Assembly: GCF_963665995.1 (NCBI RefSeq)
Contig: NZ_OY762512.1
Span: 62,001-126,000 of the forward strand
Direction: 5' to 3'
Source: Pleurocapsa sp. FMAR1
GTDB taxonomy: Bacteria > Cyanobacteriota > Cyanobacteriia > Cyanobacteriales > Xenococcaceae
DNA length: 64,000 nucleotides
In this document: positions 1 through 9,089 of the stretch, in pieces
How positions within the stretch are numbered: position 1 is the first letter of the stretch
How the letters are laid out: each line of letters starts with the position of its first letter
Position numbers and translations under genes: made by a program
The notes under the pieces: model-generated
Database searches by the model: none
What the model was told of the DNA's origin: nothing
What the model saw: only the letters and a program-made list of their open reading frames with translations

Positions 1-192
1 TTGGGCTGCCGTTACCCCTGGTGCTAAACCCAAACCATCCCGTAACGTTTTCCCGCCACCAAAAACACATTCATCACCATAAACCCCTGTATCCGCTTCA
101 ATTTCAATAATTATCGAAGTATCTCCCAGACGCAGGCGATCGCCTTTAGTCGCACCGAATAGTTCTCCGTAACGTTCGCGGTTTATTCTCAT
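1..192 (-). CDS. ureC: Urease alpha subunit, N-terminal part (cut by window edge)
   Basis: Reading down from the ATG at 192, 64 codons stay open to the window edge. The peptide starts [13 protein letters not shown] and continues with GDRLRLGDT and [16 protein letters not shown], the conserved N-terminal pattern of the urease catalytic subunit, which hydrolyses urea to ammonia and CO2 at a nickel centre in the cytoplasm. The nickel ligands and carbamylated lysine lie further into the protein and cannot be checked here. It follows ureB with about 50 bases between them, as the last visible gene of a cynS-ureA-ureB-ureC run. Family assignment is firm; integrity is unknown. Confidence 0.93.
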   Translation of the reverse strand, partial: MRINRERYGELFGATKGDRLRLGDTSIIIEIEADTGVYGDECVFGGGKTLRDGLGLAPGVTAAQ

Positions 193-242
193 GGTTTGGT
201 TAGTCGTTAATGGTCAATGGTAGGGGCGATTCGCCCTTATAG

Positions 243-608
243 TTATTGATAAAAACCCGATTGTTGGGCTTGAGCGATCGCTTGAGCCTTAGTTTCAGGA
301 TTATCCAATACACCGTTGGTTAAATTATTAAGTCCGATAACTCGTCTATTTCCTCCAATAGCAACTAGAGTAATTTCTTTGGTATCTCCAGGTTCAAAAC
401 GAACTGCCGTCCCCGAAGGAATATCCAAACGAAACCCAAAAGCAGCAGGGCGGTCAAATGCTAAGGCTCGATTGACTTCAAAGAAATGAAAGTGAGAACC
501 TACTTGTATCGGGCGATCGCCTGTATTATCTACCGCGATCGTTTTCTTCTCTCTACCTGCATTAATTTCAATCTCATCCTCTGCAAAAAATATTTCACCT
601 GGAATCAT
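243..608 (-). CDS. ureB: Urease beta subunit
   Basis: A 121-residue protein starting MIPGEIFF, with [11 protein letters not shown] and FEPGDTKEI, the hallmarks of the urease beta subunit. Length is close to that of other free-standing beta subunits. It is a structural part of the urease trimer of heterotrimers and binds the alpha subunit. The C-terminus, after [15 protein letters not shown], is a short Ala/Gln-rich tail. It lies between ureA and ureC on the same strand, with 38 bases to ureA, consistent with one transcript. No sign of damage. Confidence 0.95.
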   Translation of the reverse strand: MIPGEIFFAEDEIEINAGREKKTIAVDNTGDRPIQVGSHFHFFEVNRALAFDRPAAFGFRLDIPSGTAVRFEPGDTKEITLVAIGGNRRVIGLNNLTNGVLDNPETKAQAIAQAQQSGFYQ

Positions 609-646
609 TATTTAGTAGTTAGTGATTAGTGGTTAATGGCAGACCG

Positions 647-955
647 CTAAAGCGATCTAATCGGATTATGAATACTAATTAACTTTGTGCCATCAAGAAA
701 ATGTGCTTCTACTTGAATTAAGGGAATCAATTCTGCTACTCCTGGTAAGACATCATCCATTGTCAGTAATTGGGCCCCCTCACTCATTAATTGAGCTACG
801 GTTTTATCTTCCCTCGCCCCTTCTACCATGACATCGGTAATATAGGCGATCGCTTCAGGGACGTTTAATTTAATCCCTTTTGCTTTACGACGACGAGCAA
901 TTTCCGCAGCGGTAAATATCGTCAAGCGCTCCATTTCTTTTGGTGTTAGATACAT
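647..955 (-). CDS. ureA: Urease gamma subunit
   Basis: A 102-residue protein beginning [18 protein letters not shown], with [20 protein letters not shown] and a C-terminus ending THNP-like (here SIHNPIR), the normal size and pattern of the urease gamma subunit. It is an accessory structural chain of the cytoplasmic urease complex. It starts only four bases after the cynS stop, so cynS and the urease genes are very probably co-transcribed. No accessory genes (ureDEFG) are visible in the window. Confidence 0.95.
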   Translation of the reverse strand: MYLTPKEMERLTIFTAAEIARRRKAKGIKLNVPEAIAYITDVMVEGAREDKTVAQLMSEGAQLLTMDDVLPGVAELIPLIQVEAHFLDGTKLISIHNPIRSL

Positions 956-959
956 AAAT

Positions 960-1403
960 TTACCATTTTTTATAAGGCAAGAATTTCCCGCACATCACTA
1001 TTTGGACGCGATCGCCTTTAGGATCTTCTACTTTCTCTACTTCCACCGAAAAGTCGATCGCACTCATAATTCCATCCCCAAATTTTTCATGGACTACCGC
1101 TTTGATAGGCATTCCGTATACCTGCATAATTTCGTAAAAACGATAGATCAATGGATCGGTAGGTATTTGAGGATCGAGAGAACCTTTTAGAGGTGCTACG
1201 GTAAGAGGTTCAGCCATTGATTCTGGTAAGCCCAAGGTAGTAACGATTTTGGTTGCTTCGTCCATATCTGCACTAGCTTGACGATAGATAACTGAAGCAA
1301 TCCAGGTTTCATCTTGTCCCACTGCTTTTTCTAAATCCTCAAAGGTAATACCTTTTTCTTTTTTAGCTGCTAATAGTTTTTCAGTAATTTCTGAAATAGG
1401 CAT
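960..1403 (-). CDS. cynS: Cyanate hydratase (cyanase)
   Basis: A 147-residue protein matching cyanase along its length: an N-terminal helix-turn-helix-like region, then [11 protein letters not shown] and [15 protein letters not shown]. Arg88, Glu91 and Ser114 fit the catalytic Arg-Glu-Ser triad known for Escherichia coli CynS. The enzyme converts cyanate plus bicarbonate to carbamate (then ammonia and CO2). Upstream is a truncated cyanate/nitrate-type ABC ATPase gene; downstream, four bases away, is ureA. The cluster therefore joins two ammonia-releasing activities. The usual cynABD transporter genes are absent, apart from the remnant. Confidence 0.95.
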   Translation of the reverse strand: MPISEITEKLLAAKKEKGITFEDLEKAVGQDETWIASVIYRQASADMDEATKIVTTLGLPESMAEPLTVAPLKGSLDPQIPTDPLIYRFYEIMQVYGMPIKAVVHEKFGDGIMSAIDFSVEVEKVEDPKGDRVQIVMCGKFLPYKKW

Positions 1404-1456
1404 AATTCTTGCTCCTTGTTTTTCGTTAATTGGGGAGGGCGAACAACCGTTCGCCC

Positions 1457-1726
1457 CTACGGTTTAATTCTTAATTTTTCTACCGCCCTAGTTTCTCGAT
1501 ACAAATGGTCTTCCATTTCTTTTTTTAGCTTTGGATAATCGGGATGGTTGGCGACGGTAGTGCGATCGCGAGGACGAGAAAAAGGGACTTCTAAAACTTG
1601 GGAAATTTTGGCAGCAGGTCCTTTAGTCATCATGGCAATGCGATCGGACAGCAGCAAAGCTTCTTCAATGCTGTGAGTAATCATCACGGCAGTTTTACGC
1701 TGTTTGTTCCAAATATGTTCAATGAA
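1457..1726 (-). pseudogene. 3' remnant of nitrate/cyanate ABC transporter ATPase
   Basis: The minus-strand frame reads EHIWNKQRKTAVMITHSIEEALLLSDRIAMMTKGP and continues to the stop. The H-loop THS and the segment after it match the C-terminal quarter of NrtD/CynD-type ATPases. Walker A, the signature motif and Walker B are missing: above about 1726 the frame reaches a TGA and similarity to ATPases stops. It sits 53 bases upstream of cynS, where a cynD gene would be expected, so this looks like the tail of a deleted cynABD transporter. The residual ORF of 76 residues is not expected to work as an ATPase. Confidence 0.8.
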
Positions 1727-2373
1727 TACCCATTTCTGTCAGATCTTCGTCATGTTTACTGGATCTTTGAGCATACCCTCTGTTATGAATTTCTAGTGAT
1801 CGTCCGTTAGGTGAAAACCACCACAATCCCTACATCTTGAATCTAATTCGCTCAGATTTCCTCGCCAGGAGTTAAGATTAATCCCTTTATCTGTAGCGTT
1901 TGTACTTGAGGAAATTACCATAACTGTAACCAATATTTTCGTTATGAGTAATTAGAACCTTTTTTGTATTTCCAGGCTGTAGCAATTTTTACGTAATTTG
2001 CATCACCTTATATGTTTACACAGCAAAACAAGCGATTTTGTAGATTTATTTTTTTATAATTACCCCGCTTCTGTCACTCTCGGAAAATAAAACTACAATA
2101 GAAAAAGTTCTTGGTAGCTGTGAGGTAGATAGGGTAATAGATGTAGAATTACAGATTCTCAACAGGCGCAAACAAAGGCGCGCTTCCGTATGTAATGCTT
2201 TTTGATGCTGAACCATGCGCGGGAGTCTTCTCTCATTTCCTCGCCTCAGACATTTTTATTTTTATATTTAATTGGGTTTAATTGAGACTATGCCAAAATT
2301 TTTTTTAAATAAATTCATAAATTCTTTGTTCTCGGCTAACTTCTCGACTAATTATGTCCCTGGCTTGATTTCC
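1727..2373. other. Gene-free interval, possible decayed coding sequence
   Basis: About 650 bases with no supported gene. Upstream of the ATPase remnant the same minus-strand frame stays fairly open, with a few stops, and contains a Cys-x-x-Cys pair (CRDCGG), but I could not assign it to a family. The remainder is AT-rich. If cynS-ureABC has its own promoter it should lie at about 1404-1900. Confidence 0.3.
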
Positions 2374-3018
2374 TTAACTATCTGTAACTGATAAAGATGC
2401 TCCGCTACTAACCAATAACTCAACTATTTCCATTCTGGCGTTGCCAGTGGCATACATCAAAGCAGTCTTACCATTTGGCGTTTGAGCATCGATTTCTGCA
2501 CCACTTTCGATTAAGTGCATAATTATTTGTAACTTGTCCTCGATTGGTCTGGCATCTTGAATACCTAAGATAGCCGTTTTCATCAAAGGAGTAATGCCAT
2601 TTTTATCGCTAAAATTAGGATCTGCTCCATGAAGCAATAATAGCTTAACAATATGAGGCATACACCAGAGAATAGCTACTTCTAAAACACTACGCCCCAA
2701 ACTATTCCTTACATTTGGGTTTGCTCCATATTCTAGTAGTAACCGCAGACACTTCTCTTTGGCTGTAATATAATAACTGCTTCTTGAGCGATCGCTAATT
2801 AACTCCTGAGGCAAGGTGAACCAAACTTTCTCAAATGCCGAAAATATCAGTGATTGAGATGCTTGCCCCACTATTTTTGTATTGGGATCTACTCCCTGCT
2901 CCAATAGCTTTTTGAGAGCAGCAACATCATTAGCTGCCACTGCCTTAGCTAGTCTTGACTCTTCTCTTTGGGAGTAAGGTCTAATTTTTTCGACAACATT
3001 GAAAATAATCCAACTCAT
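2374..3018 (-). CDS. Ankyrin repeat protein
   Basis: A 214-residue protein with at least four ankyrin units. Recognisable cores are LKKLLEQGVDPNTKI, CLRLLLEYGANPNVRN, IVKLLLLHGADPNFSDKNGITPL and IVELLVSSGASLSVTD. No signal peptide or membrane segment is evident, so it is likely cytoplasmic. Ankyrin repeats mediate protein-protein contacts; the partner cannot be inferred. The protein ends just after the last repeat, so C-terminal shortening is possible. It is flanked by short tandem repeats downstream of malQ and shows no operon partner. Confidence 0.85.
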   Translation of the reverse strand: MSWIIFNVVEKIRPYSQREESRLAKAVAANDVAALKKLLEQGVDPNTKIVGQASQSLIFSAFEKVWFTLPQELISDRSRSSYYITAKEKCLRLLLEYGANPNVRNSLGRSVLEVAILWCMPHIVKLLLLHGADPNFSDKNGITPLMKTAILGIQDARPIEDKLQIIMHLIESGAEIDAQTPNGKTALMYATGNARMEIVELLVSSGASLSVTDS

Positions 3019-3057
3019 AATATACGCTTTAAGTGAATTAGCGTCGTTTAAAGCTTA

Positions 3058-3115
3058 CTAGTTCGTAGCTCTTAGCTCTTAGCTTTTAGCTTTTAGCCTT
3101 TAAACTAAGAGCTAA
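3058..3115. repeat. Short tandem heptamer repeat (AGCTCTT / AGCTTTT)
   Basis: Repeated copies of units such as TAGCTCT and TAGCTTT run head to tail, followed by an inverted AAGAGCTAAGG. The same family occurs at about 10916-10955, 20345-20372 and 23380-23408. This fits the short tandemly repeated repetitive sequences (STRR) known from cyanobacterial intergenic DNA. Not coding. Confidence 0.75.
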
Positions 3116-3130
3116 GGATTGTTCGCTCCT

Positions 3131-3549
3131 AACTGTTCAACTCGCGCGTTCCCTTGCTAAGTCAGCATTCCCTTGCGTCTTACGCCGACGCGGGGTCTGA
3201 CTTCTGACGGCGACGCGGTGAGACAGTTGCGGTGGTGAGACACTTGCGTTGCGGACGGCAGTTTTTGGGACAGAATACTCTGACCCAACCTCGACAGTTC
3301 CTTTAAGCGGGGGAACCCCGCCAACGGACTGTCTCGCAAAACACGCCTCGTCTATGACACGTTGCGAGACACCCTCAACAGTCCTCTGCGGAGGGAAACC
3401 CTCCTGCAAGGCTGTTTCGCAAAACCGTTGCGGGGGTTCCCCCCGTTGAGGTACCTGCGGGGGGTACCCCTTGATTGTCGAGGGTGAGCAAAGTGTCGAA
3501 AGGGTTTCCCGGCATAAGCAAACTGTTGAACCCTTTAGGGGGTCGCTCG
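3131..3549. repeat. GC-rich mosaic palindromic repeat block
   Basis: About 420 bases, much richer in G and C than the surroundings, built of many short inverted and direct repeats: GGGGGAACCCC, CGGAGGGAAACCCTCC, GCGGGGGTTCCCCCCG, and repeats of GACAGTT and CTGTCTCGCAAAAC. It shares CAACCTCGACAGTT and ACTGTCTCGCAAAA with the blocks at 23470-23768 and 49685-50015. Several ORFs appear on both strands, but they are repeat translations. The malQ stop codon abuts its right edge. Confidence 0.8.
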
Positions 3550-5064
3550 TCAATGCTCAATGTTCACTGGCGTGCGTCCATAAAGATAAGTTAGATGTCG
3601 CAAGCGACCGCTCAACTCGTCATTGAATGCCTCTACCCGACAACGCCAAGACCAATTTCCTGTAGGTTGAGCAGGAGTATTCATTTTAGCATCTGTACCT
3701 AATCCTAGAATATCTTGAAACGGCAACACCACCGTATTTCCCACAGAAGCCAGTGCCATGCGAATTAATGCCCAGTGAATACCATCTTGACCAATACAGC
3801 CTAAGTAGTCTATGACCTTAGCCTTATCTTCAGGCGATCGCTGTTCATACCAGCCTACAGTAGTATTGTTATCGTGAGAACCAGTGTAAACAACACAGTT
3901 GCGGTCTGTATAGTTATAAGGTAAAAAACCATTGTCACGGTCAGAATCAAAGGCAAACTGAATAATTTTCATGCCTGGAAAACCAAATTTGTCACGCAAC
4001 GCTTCTACCTCTGGCGTGATTACTCCCAAATCTTCCGCCACAATTGGTAGCTTACCCAGTTGTTTTTCTAACTGTTGAAAAAATTCATCTCCAGGAGCCT
4101 CAAGCCATGTACCGTCCATTGCCGTATCTGCTCCTTGAGGCACTGCCCAGTATGCTTGAAGCCCTCTAAAATGGTCAATACGAATAATGTCTACATATTC
4201 TAGGATGCCTTCAACTCTCCTAATCCACCACTTAAAGTCTGTTTTGGCTAGTTCTTCCCAGTTGTAGACAGGATTACCCCAGAGTTGACCAGTGGCACTA
4301 AAGTAATCTGGAGGAACACCAGCCATTAATGTTGCTTCTCCCGTTTTTTGATCTAAACAAAAGATTTTGTTGTGCGCCCAAACATCAACGCTATCGTGCG
4401 CCACGTAAATAGGAATATCGCCAAATATTTTTACTCCTTTTTGATTAGCATAGTGCTTGAGGTTCTTCCATTGAGAGAAAAACTGATACTGGACAAATTT
4501 GTGAAAGAATATCTCGTCAGCCAACTCATTTGCCCACTTGACCATGGCTTGAGGCTGACGATAAGCAATATCTTGTGACCATTGATTCCAACTGGCATTA
4601 TTATGAACCTTCTTGAGGGACATAAACAGAGCATAGTCACTTAACCAGTCATTTTGACCATCACAAAAGCGTTGAAATTCTTTATCTGTTTCTGAACCCT
4701 GTTCTTTAAAGCGATCGCTTGCCAGTCGTAACAAAGGCATTTTACTATCAATTACCGAGCCAAAATCAACATGATCTACAGGAAAGTCAGGTAGTCTGTC
4801 TAATTCTTCCGTGGTCAATAATCCTTGACCTTGTAAAATTTCAGGGCTAATTAATAGCGGATTTCCTGCCAAAGCAGAATAAGATAGATATGGTGAGTTT
4901 CCGTAACCAGTGGGTCCAATTGGCAAAATTTGCCATATCTGTTGGTCGCTGTTGGCTAAAAAGTCGATAAATTGATATGCGTTCCCGCCCAAATCGCCGA
5001 TGCCAAAACGGCTAGGCAGAGAAGTTGGATGAAGCAGAACACCGCTAGCTCGAAAATCTAACAT
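3550..5064 (-). CDS. malQ: 4-alpha-glucanotransferase (amylomaltase)
   Basis: A 504-residue GH77 enzyme, the usual bacterial size. It transfers alpha-1,4-glucan segments between oligosaccharides, taking part in glycogen and maltodextrin metabolism in the cytoplasm. Motifs seen: HPTSLPSRFGIGDLG near the N-terminus, IFGDIPIYVAHDSVDVW, the nucleophile Asp297 in RIDHFRG, the acid/base Glu344 in VAEDLG, and YTGSHDNNTT for the transition-state Asp. The glycogen debranching-type gene at 21328 acts in the same pathway but is not linked. The 3' end lies against a repeat block, yet the C-terminus looks complete. Confidence 0.96.
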   Translation of the reverse strand: MLDFRASGVLLHPTSLPSRFGIGDLGGNAYQFIDFLANSDQQIWQILPIGPTGYGNSPYLSYSALAGNPLLISPEILQGQGLLTTEELDRLPDFPVDHVDFGSVIDSKMPLLRLASDRFKEQGSETDKEFQRFCDGQNDWLSDYALFMSLKKVHNNASWNQWSQDIAYRQPQAMVKWANELADEIFFHKFVQYQFFSQWKNLKHYANQKGVKIFGDIPIYVAHDSVDVWAHNKIFCLDQKTGEATLMAGVPPDYFSATGQLWGNPVYNWEELAKTDFKWWIRRVEGILEYVDIIRIDHFRGLQAYWAVPQGADTAMDGTWLEAPGDEFFQQLEKQLGKLPIVAEDLGVITPEVEALRDKFGFPGMKIIQFAFDSDRDNGFLPYNYTDRNCVVYTGSHDNNTTVGWYEQRSPEDKAKVIDYLGCIGQDGIHWALIRMALASVGNTVVLPFQDILGLGTDAKMNTPAQPTGNWSWRCRVEAFNDELSGRLRHLTYLYGRTPVNIEH

Positions 5065-5320
5065 TTATGATCGGGAAATTTTAGTAATTTTTACCTAAAT
5101 TTATCAGAAAAATCAAAGCTTTCTGGTAAATTCAAGATTGTTCTATCTTACAAAGTTTACAGAGGTTTGAGTAAAGTTATCTAGCATAGTGTCAAAGATC
5201 CCTTCTCAGATGTAGTCAATTTTTGGTAGCGTAATATATTAGGAAAAAAAACCAAATTAAAACATTATTTAAAGATTTGCCAGTTGACCTTGGCTATCTT
5301 ACATTTAGGAGAATCAAACA

Positions 5321-5509
5321 ATGACTATTTTATTTCAGTTGGCATTAGCTGTTTTAGTTTTATTTTCGTTTGTCATGGTAATTGGCGTGCCAGTTGCCTA
5401 TGCTTCCCCCCAGAACTGGGAACAGTCCAAATCCTTGATCTACGTTGGTTCGGGAATTTGGACTGTTTTGGTTATAGCAGTTGCTGTTTTAAACTTTTTT
5501 GTTATTTAA
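5321..5509 (+). CDS. psbZ: Photosystem II protein PsbZ (Ycf9)
   Basis: A 62-residue protein with two membrane helices (about 4-26 and 38-60) separated by the loop [13 protein letters not shown], the typical PsbZ layout. PsbZ is a small thylakoid subunit at the edge of the photosystem II core, next to CP43. Seven bases upstream of the ATG is an AGGAG ribosome site. Next on the same strand is ribH, about 100 bases away; psbZ next to ribH is, from memory, a recurring cyanobacterial arrangement. Confidence 0.95.
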   Translation: MTILFQLALAVLVLFSFVMVIGVPVAYASPQNWEQSKSLIYVGSGIWTVLVIAVAVLNFFVI

Positions 5510-5528
5510 AGAATAAATTTATCAAGAT

Positions 5529-5552
5529 GATCGCTTTGCTAGCAGAGCGATC
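5529..5552 (+). terminator. HIP1-containing hairpin between psbZ and ribH
   Basis: GATCGCT and AGCGATC face each other around TTGCTAGCAG, giving a stem of 7 pairs plus TGC/GCA after one mismatch. It is followed by GCCTTATTT, a weak T-run. It may attenuate read-through from psbZ into ribH or simply be a HIP1-derived palindrome. Confidence 0.35.
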
Positions 5553-5608
5553 GCCTTATTTAAGATTAAACATACAAAATTACTATACTTATTGTCGAAC
5601 ATTAGCTT

Positions 5609-6181
5609 ATGGCTGTTTTTGAAGGGACTTTCACAGGGGATATATCTACTTGGCGTATGGCGATCGTCATTGGTCGTTTTAATGATCTGGTTACAGAAAA
5701 ACTTATTTCAGGCTGTCAAGACTGTCTAAAACGTCACGGTATAAACATCGATCCCGATCATGGTCAGATAGACTATGTATGGGTTCCAGGTAGCTACGAA
5801 ATTGCTATGGTAGCCCGACAGTTAGCCCTTTCTGGTGGTTATAACGCTATTATCTGCCTCGGTGCAGTAATTCGTGGACAGACTCCTCACTTCGACTATG
5901 TGTCCTCTGAAGCTGCTAAAGGGGTAGCAGCAGCAAGTTTTCAGACAGGCATTCCCGTTATTTTTGGGGTGCTAACTGTTGATACTATGCAACAAGCCCT
6001 AGAGCGTGCAGGTATCAAAAGTAATTTGGGTTGGAACTATGCCCTAAATGCCTTAGAGATGGCTAGTTTAATGCAGCAGCTAGGAAGCAATAACTCAACT
6101 AGGCTTCGTACCGATTTACCTCCAGGAAACGAAACTATTGCTTTACCTAGAGTTTCTACTCAAAATGTAAACAATGGCTAA
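5609..6181 (+). CDS. ribH: 6,7-dimethyl-8-ribityllumazine synthase
   Basis: A 190-residue lumazine synthase, which condenses ribulose-derived 3,4-dihydroxybutanone phosphate with a ribitylamino-uracil in the penultimate step of riboflavin synthesis. Visible motifs: [15 protein letters not shown], the substrate loop [37 protein letters not shown] (the His in PHFDY fits the catalytic base), and [21 protein letters not shown]. It is longer than many homologues because of a C-terminal extension of about 30 residues rich in Asn, Thr and Pro. It follows psbZ on the same strand. Confidence 0.96.
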   Translation: MAVFEGTFTGDISTWRMAIVIGRFNDLVTEKLISGCQDCLKRHGINIDPDHGQIDYVWVPGSYEIAMVARQLALSGGYNAIICLGAVIRGQTPHFDYVSSEAAKGVAAASFQTGIPVIFGVLTVDTMQQALERAGIKSNLGWNYALNALEMASLMQQLGSNNSTRLRTDLPPGNETIALPRVSTQNVNNG

Positions 6182-6665
6182 AATCATCTGAATTATGATT
6201 GAAATCGCCGTCTTATATTGCTTTGAATTTCGCTTTTAAAACTTATTAGAGATAGTCTAATAAATAGGTAGGGACGATTAAAGTTAACTGTGACGGCAGG
6301 AAGTCAAAATTCAGAAAGCTTTGAGAGATTCATTTTATTTGTATATGATTAAGTTCATTAGTCTTACATTATGAAATAGCTGAGCTTTTTTGGGTTTAAA
6401 CTGGGTTGAACGCTTGCGCTAAACTGGATTATTTGCCAGCAAAATTTCTAGCTTGTTTAAATCTGTCTTATTATTTTGCGGTATTGCAGATGCTGAAACT
6501 AAATCCTTTCTGCGAGAAGTAGTTGCACATCAATTCACGTGTGAATAGCTTTGGAGTTGAGAAACAGAATTAGATTGGCGAGATCTACTGACCAAGTTTG
6601 TAGTGTTTTGAAAAGAAGTAAAACAGATAAAATAAAAAAACTACTTCTTATCAAGTTAAAGATTT
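6182..6665. other. Intergenic region upstream of gatB
   Basis: About 480 bases without a supported gene or RNA. AT-rich. I see no strong hairpin plus T-run. It should hold the gatB promoter and the 3' end of the psbZ-ribH transcript. Confidence 0.4.
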
Positions 6666-8156
6666 ATGACTAGCGCTGCACTCCCTAAGACAGAGTATGA
6701 AGCAATAATTGGCTTAGAAACTCACTGTCAACTCAGTACCAAAACTAAAATATTTAGTCGCGAATCTACTAAATTTGATGGCGATAACCCCAACACTAAT
6801 ATTTCTCCTATCTGTTTAGGATATCCAGGAGTACTCCCCGTATTAAATGAAAAAGTGCTGGAATACGCCGTCAAAGCTGGATTAGCTCTTAACTGTCAAA
6901 TTGCTCCCTATAGTAAATTTGACCGTAAGCAATATTTTTATCCTGATTTACCCAAAAATTATCAAATTTCTCAATTCGATCTGCCGATCGCCGAACATGG
7001 CTGGATTGAAATTGAGATTGCCGAAAAACCTAATACCGAACCGATCAGAAAAAAAATTGGCATTACTCGCCTACACATGGAAGAAGATGCTGGGAAACTA
7101 ACCCACGGCGGTAGCGATCGCATTGATGGTTCTACTTATTCCCTGGTAGACTTTAATCGTGCTGGCATACCTTTAGTAGAAATAGTTTCCGAACCAGATC
7201 TGCGTACAGGCAAAGAAGCAGCCGAATACGCCCAAGAAATACGCCGTATTATGCTTTATCTAGGCATTAGTGATGGCAAGATGCAAGAAGGCTCTTTGCG
7301 CTGTGATGTGAACATTTCTGTGCGCCCTGTGGGTCAAGAGCAATTTGGCACTAAAGTAGAAATCAAGAACATGAATTCCTTTAGCGCAATTCAAAAGGCG
7401 ATCGATTACGAAATTGACAGGCAAATTGAAGCTGTAGAAAATGGCGAACCGATCTATCAAGAAACTCGTCTTTGGGAAGAAGGCTCACAACGAACTAAGA
7501 GTATGCGCCTCAAAGAAGGCAGCAGCGACTATCGATATTTTCCAGAACCCGATTTACCTCCCATTGAAGTATCTTCTAAACAATTAGAAACCTGGAAAGC
7601 AGAATTACCAGAACTTCCTATAGCTAAACGTTATCGCTATGAATCTGAATTGGGCTTGTCAGCTTATGATACTAGAGTACTAACAGATGATCGCACCGTG
7701 GCGGAATATTTTGAAGCGGCGATCGCTGCTGGCGGAGACACTAAACAGGTTGCTAACTGGGTAATGGGAGATATTGCAGCTTATATAAACAGTAATAATC
7801 TTAAGATTACCGAAACTGAATTAAAGCCTGAAATCCTAGCAGAACTTGTTAGTTTAATTACGGCAGGAACAATTAGTGGCAAAATTGGTAAAGAAATTTT
7901 ACCAGACTTGTTAACCAAAGGTGGTTCGGCAAAAGCTTTAGTTGAGAAAAAAGGTTTAATTCAAATCTCTGATACGGACGAAATTGAAAAGATTATTGAT
8001 GAAGTGATTGCTAACCATCCCCAAGAGTTAGAGCAATTTCGTAATGGTAAAACTAAGCTCAAAGGTTTCTTTGTGGGGCAAGTAATGAAGAAAACTGGTG
8101 GACGCGCCGATCCTAAATTGACAAATCAAATGTTAGGTAAAAAACTGCAAGGTTAA
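6666..8156 (+). CDS. gatB: Asp-tRNA(Asn)/Glu-tRNA(Gln) amidotransferase subunit B
   Basis: A 496-residue GatB, full length. It is the tRNA-binding kinase/transamidase subunit of GatCAB, which converts misacylated Glu-tRNA(Gln) (and Asp-tRNA(Asn)) to the correct aminoacyl-tRNA. Motifs: GLETHCQLSTKTK (16-28), CLGYPGVLPVLN, the cradle motif HMEEDAGKLTH, DFNRAGIPLVEIVSEPD, RCDVNISVRP, and a C-terminal YqeY-like tail ending KLTNQMLGKKL. The upstream sequence gives no obvious alternative start. It stands alone here. Confidence 0.97.
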   Translation: MTSAALPKTEYEAIIGLETHCQLSTKTKIFSRESTKFDGDNPNTNISPICLGYPGVLPVLNEKVLEYAVKAGLALNCQIAPYSKFDRKQYFYPDLPKNYQISQFDLPIAEHGWIEIEIAEKPNTEPIRKKIGITRLHMEEDAGKLTHGGSDRIDGSTYSLVDFNRAGIPLVEIVSEPDLRTGKEAAEYAQEIRRIMLYLGISDGKMQEGSLRCDVNISVRPVGQEQFGTKVEIKNMNSFSAIQKAIDYEIDRQIEAVENGEPIYQETRLWEEGSQRTKSMRLKEGSSDYRYFPEPDLPPIEVSSKQLETWKAELPELPIAKRYRYESELGLSAYDTRVLTDDRTVAEYFEAAIAAGGDTKQVANWVMGDIAAYINSNNLKITETELKPEILAELVSLITAGTISGKIGKEILPDLLTKGGSAKALVEKKGLIQISDTDEIEKIIDEVIANHPQELEQFRNGKTKLKGFFVGQVMKKTGGRADPKLTNQMLGKKLQG

Positions 8157-8245
8157 TTAAATAGTAGATCTACTTTTATTGGTTGATATTTTCTCAATCT
8201 TAATTACAGTAAAAGTTTCAGGCTTGGTAACAATAAACAGAAAAA

Positions 8246-8275
8246 ATCCCACCCTTGAAAAACAAGGAGTGGGAT
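8246..8275 (-). terminator. Rho-independent terminator facing the minus strand
   Basis: Read on the minus strand, ATCCCAC(T)CCTTG, loop TTTTT, CAAGGGTGGGAT is followed directly by six T residues. The stem is about 12 pairs with a single bulge. Only the minus strand has the T-run, so a transcript arriving from higher coordinates would stop here, yet no minus-strand gene lies between this point and 9090. Confidence 0.65.
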
Positions 8276-9089
8276 ACATAAGAAGGACACCACAAAGCAC
8301 ACAATATTTATAATTTACTGATTGTTTATAAAATAGCTGAAATACCAAAACACTAATGTTTCTATACAGCTTGACTAAATAGCTTATTAAAATTACTCTT
8401 TTTATTACTTATCATTATAGACAAGTATAGTTAAAAATAACTAATTCTTTTCTTGTCTTTATCAAACTATTAAAAAGCTAATTCCAGAAAAGCTATTAAA
8501 ACCGTTGATTTAAGTGGCGTAAAACAGTATTTATTAAAGCTAAAATAATCTTTATCTACCCAAGAATATTTCTACTTATTTTCTAAAAAGCTTACAGGAA
8601 GAGTGTTTTGCTCGTAAATATTACAATGCCGAAAATATATGCAGTTTTTAAAACGAGCTTTCTTAATCGTGTTTTAGATTATTTGTATAGCAAGGCTATT
8701 TCATTCTGACTATAATCAACCAAGAAATGAATTTAACGAGCGACCTTGCTGCTTGGTAAGCAGCTAAGGAACGCGCGAGTTGGCTTAAAGTCCAAGTCCG
8801 TTTAAACGGACTTAATATATAAGATGCGAGAATTTATTCTCTGGCTTTCGAGAATAAAATAGCCCTGTTTGTATAGTTATCTTAACTTTATAAATGTATC
8901 TTAGTATTGCTAACTATATTCAATACCAAAAGCTAGATATATCTAGTTTATAGAGTTTTGAAATCAAAATAATAACTATTAGTCAACTGTACTGAATAAT
9001 TTGAGCAAGTCCGTTTAAAACATAAACAATAATTAAGTGAAACCCTTAGTAAGTAGTTGTTTGCTAGTTAATTTAAGTTATTAATCAAT
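8276..9089. other. Long gene-free interval with a 20-bp palindrome
   Basis: About 810 bases, very AT-rich, with no convincing gene. It contains a perfect palindrome at 8794-8813 (AAGTCCG TTTAAA CGGACTT) and a half copy near 9005 (CAAGTCCGTTTAAA). Just before the palindrome, GAACGCGCGAGTT echoes the start of the repeat block at 3131. The metallophosphoesterase promoter should be here, and possibly a minus-strand small RNA that ends at 8246. Confidence 0.4.

Noticed and set aside
3137-3560. Several overlapping ORFs on both strands
   Set aside because: They lie wholly in the GC-rich palindromic repeat block; high Pro/Arg/Ser content and overlap in many frames indicate repeat artefacts.
8157-8348. 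A 63-codon minus-strand ORF
   Set aside because: It reads through the terminator hairpin at 8246-8275 and has no recognisable protein features.
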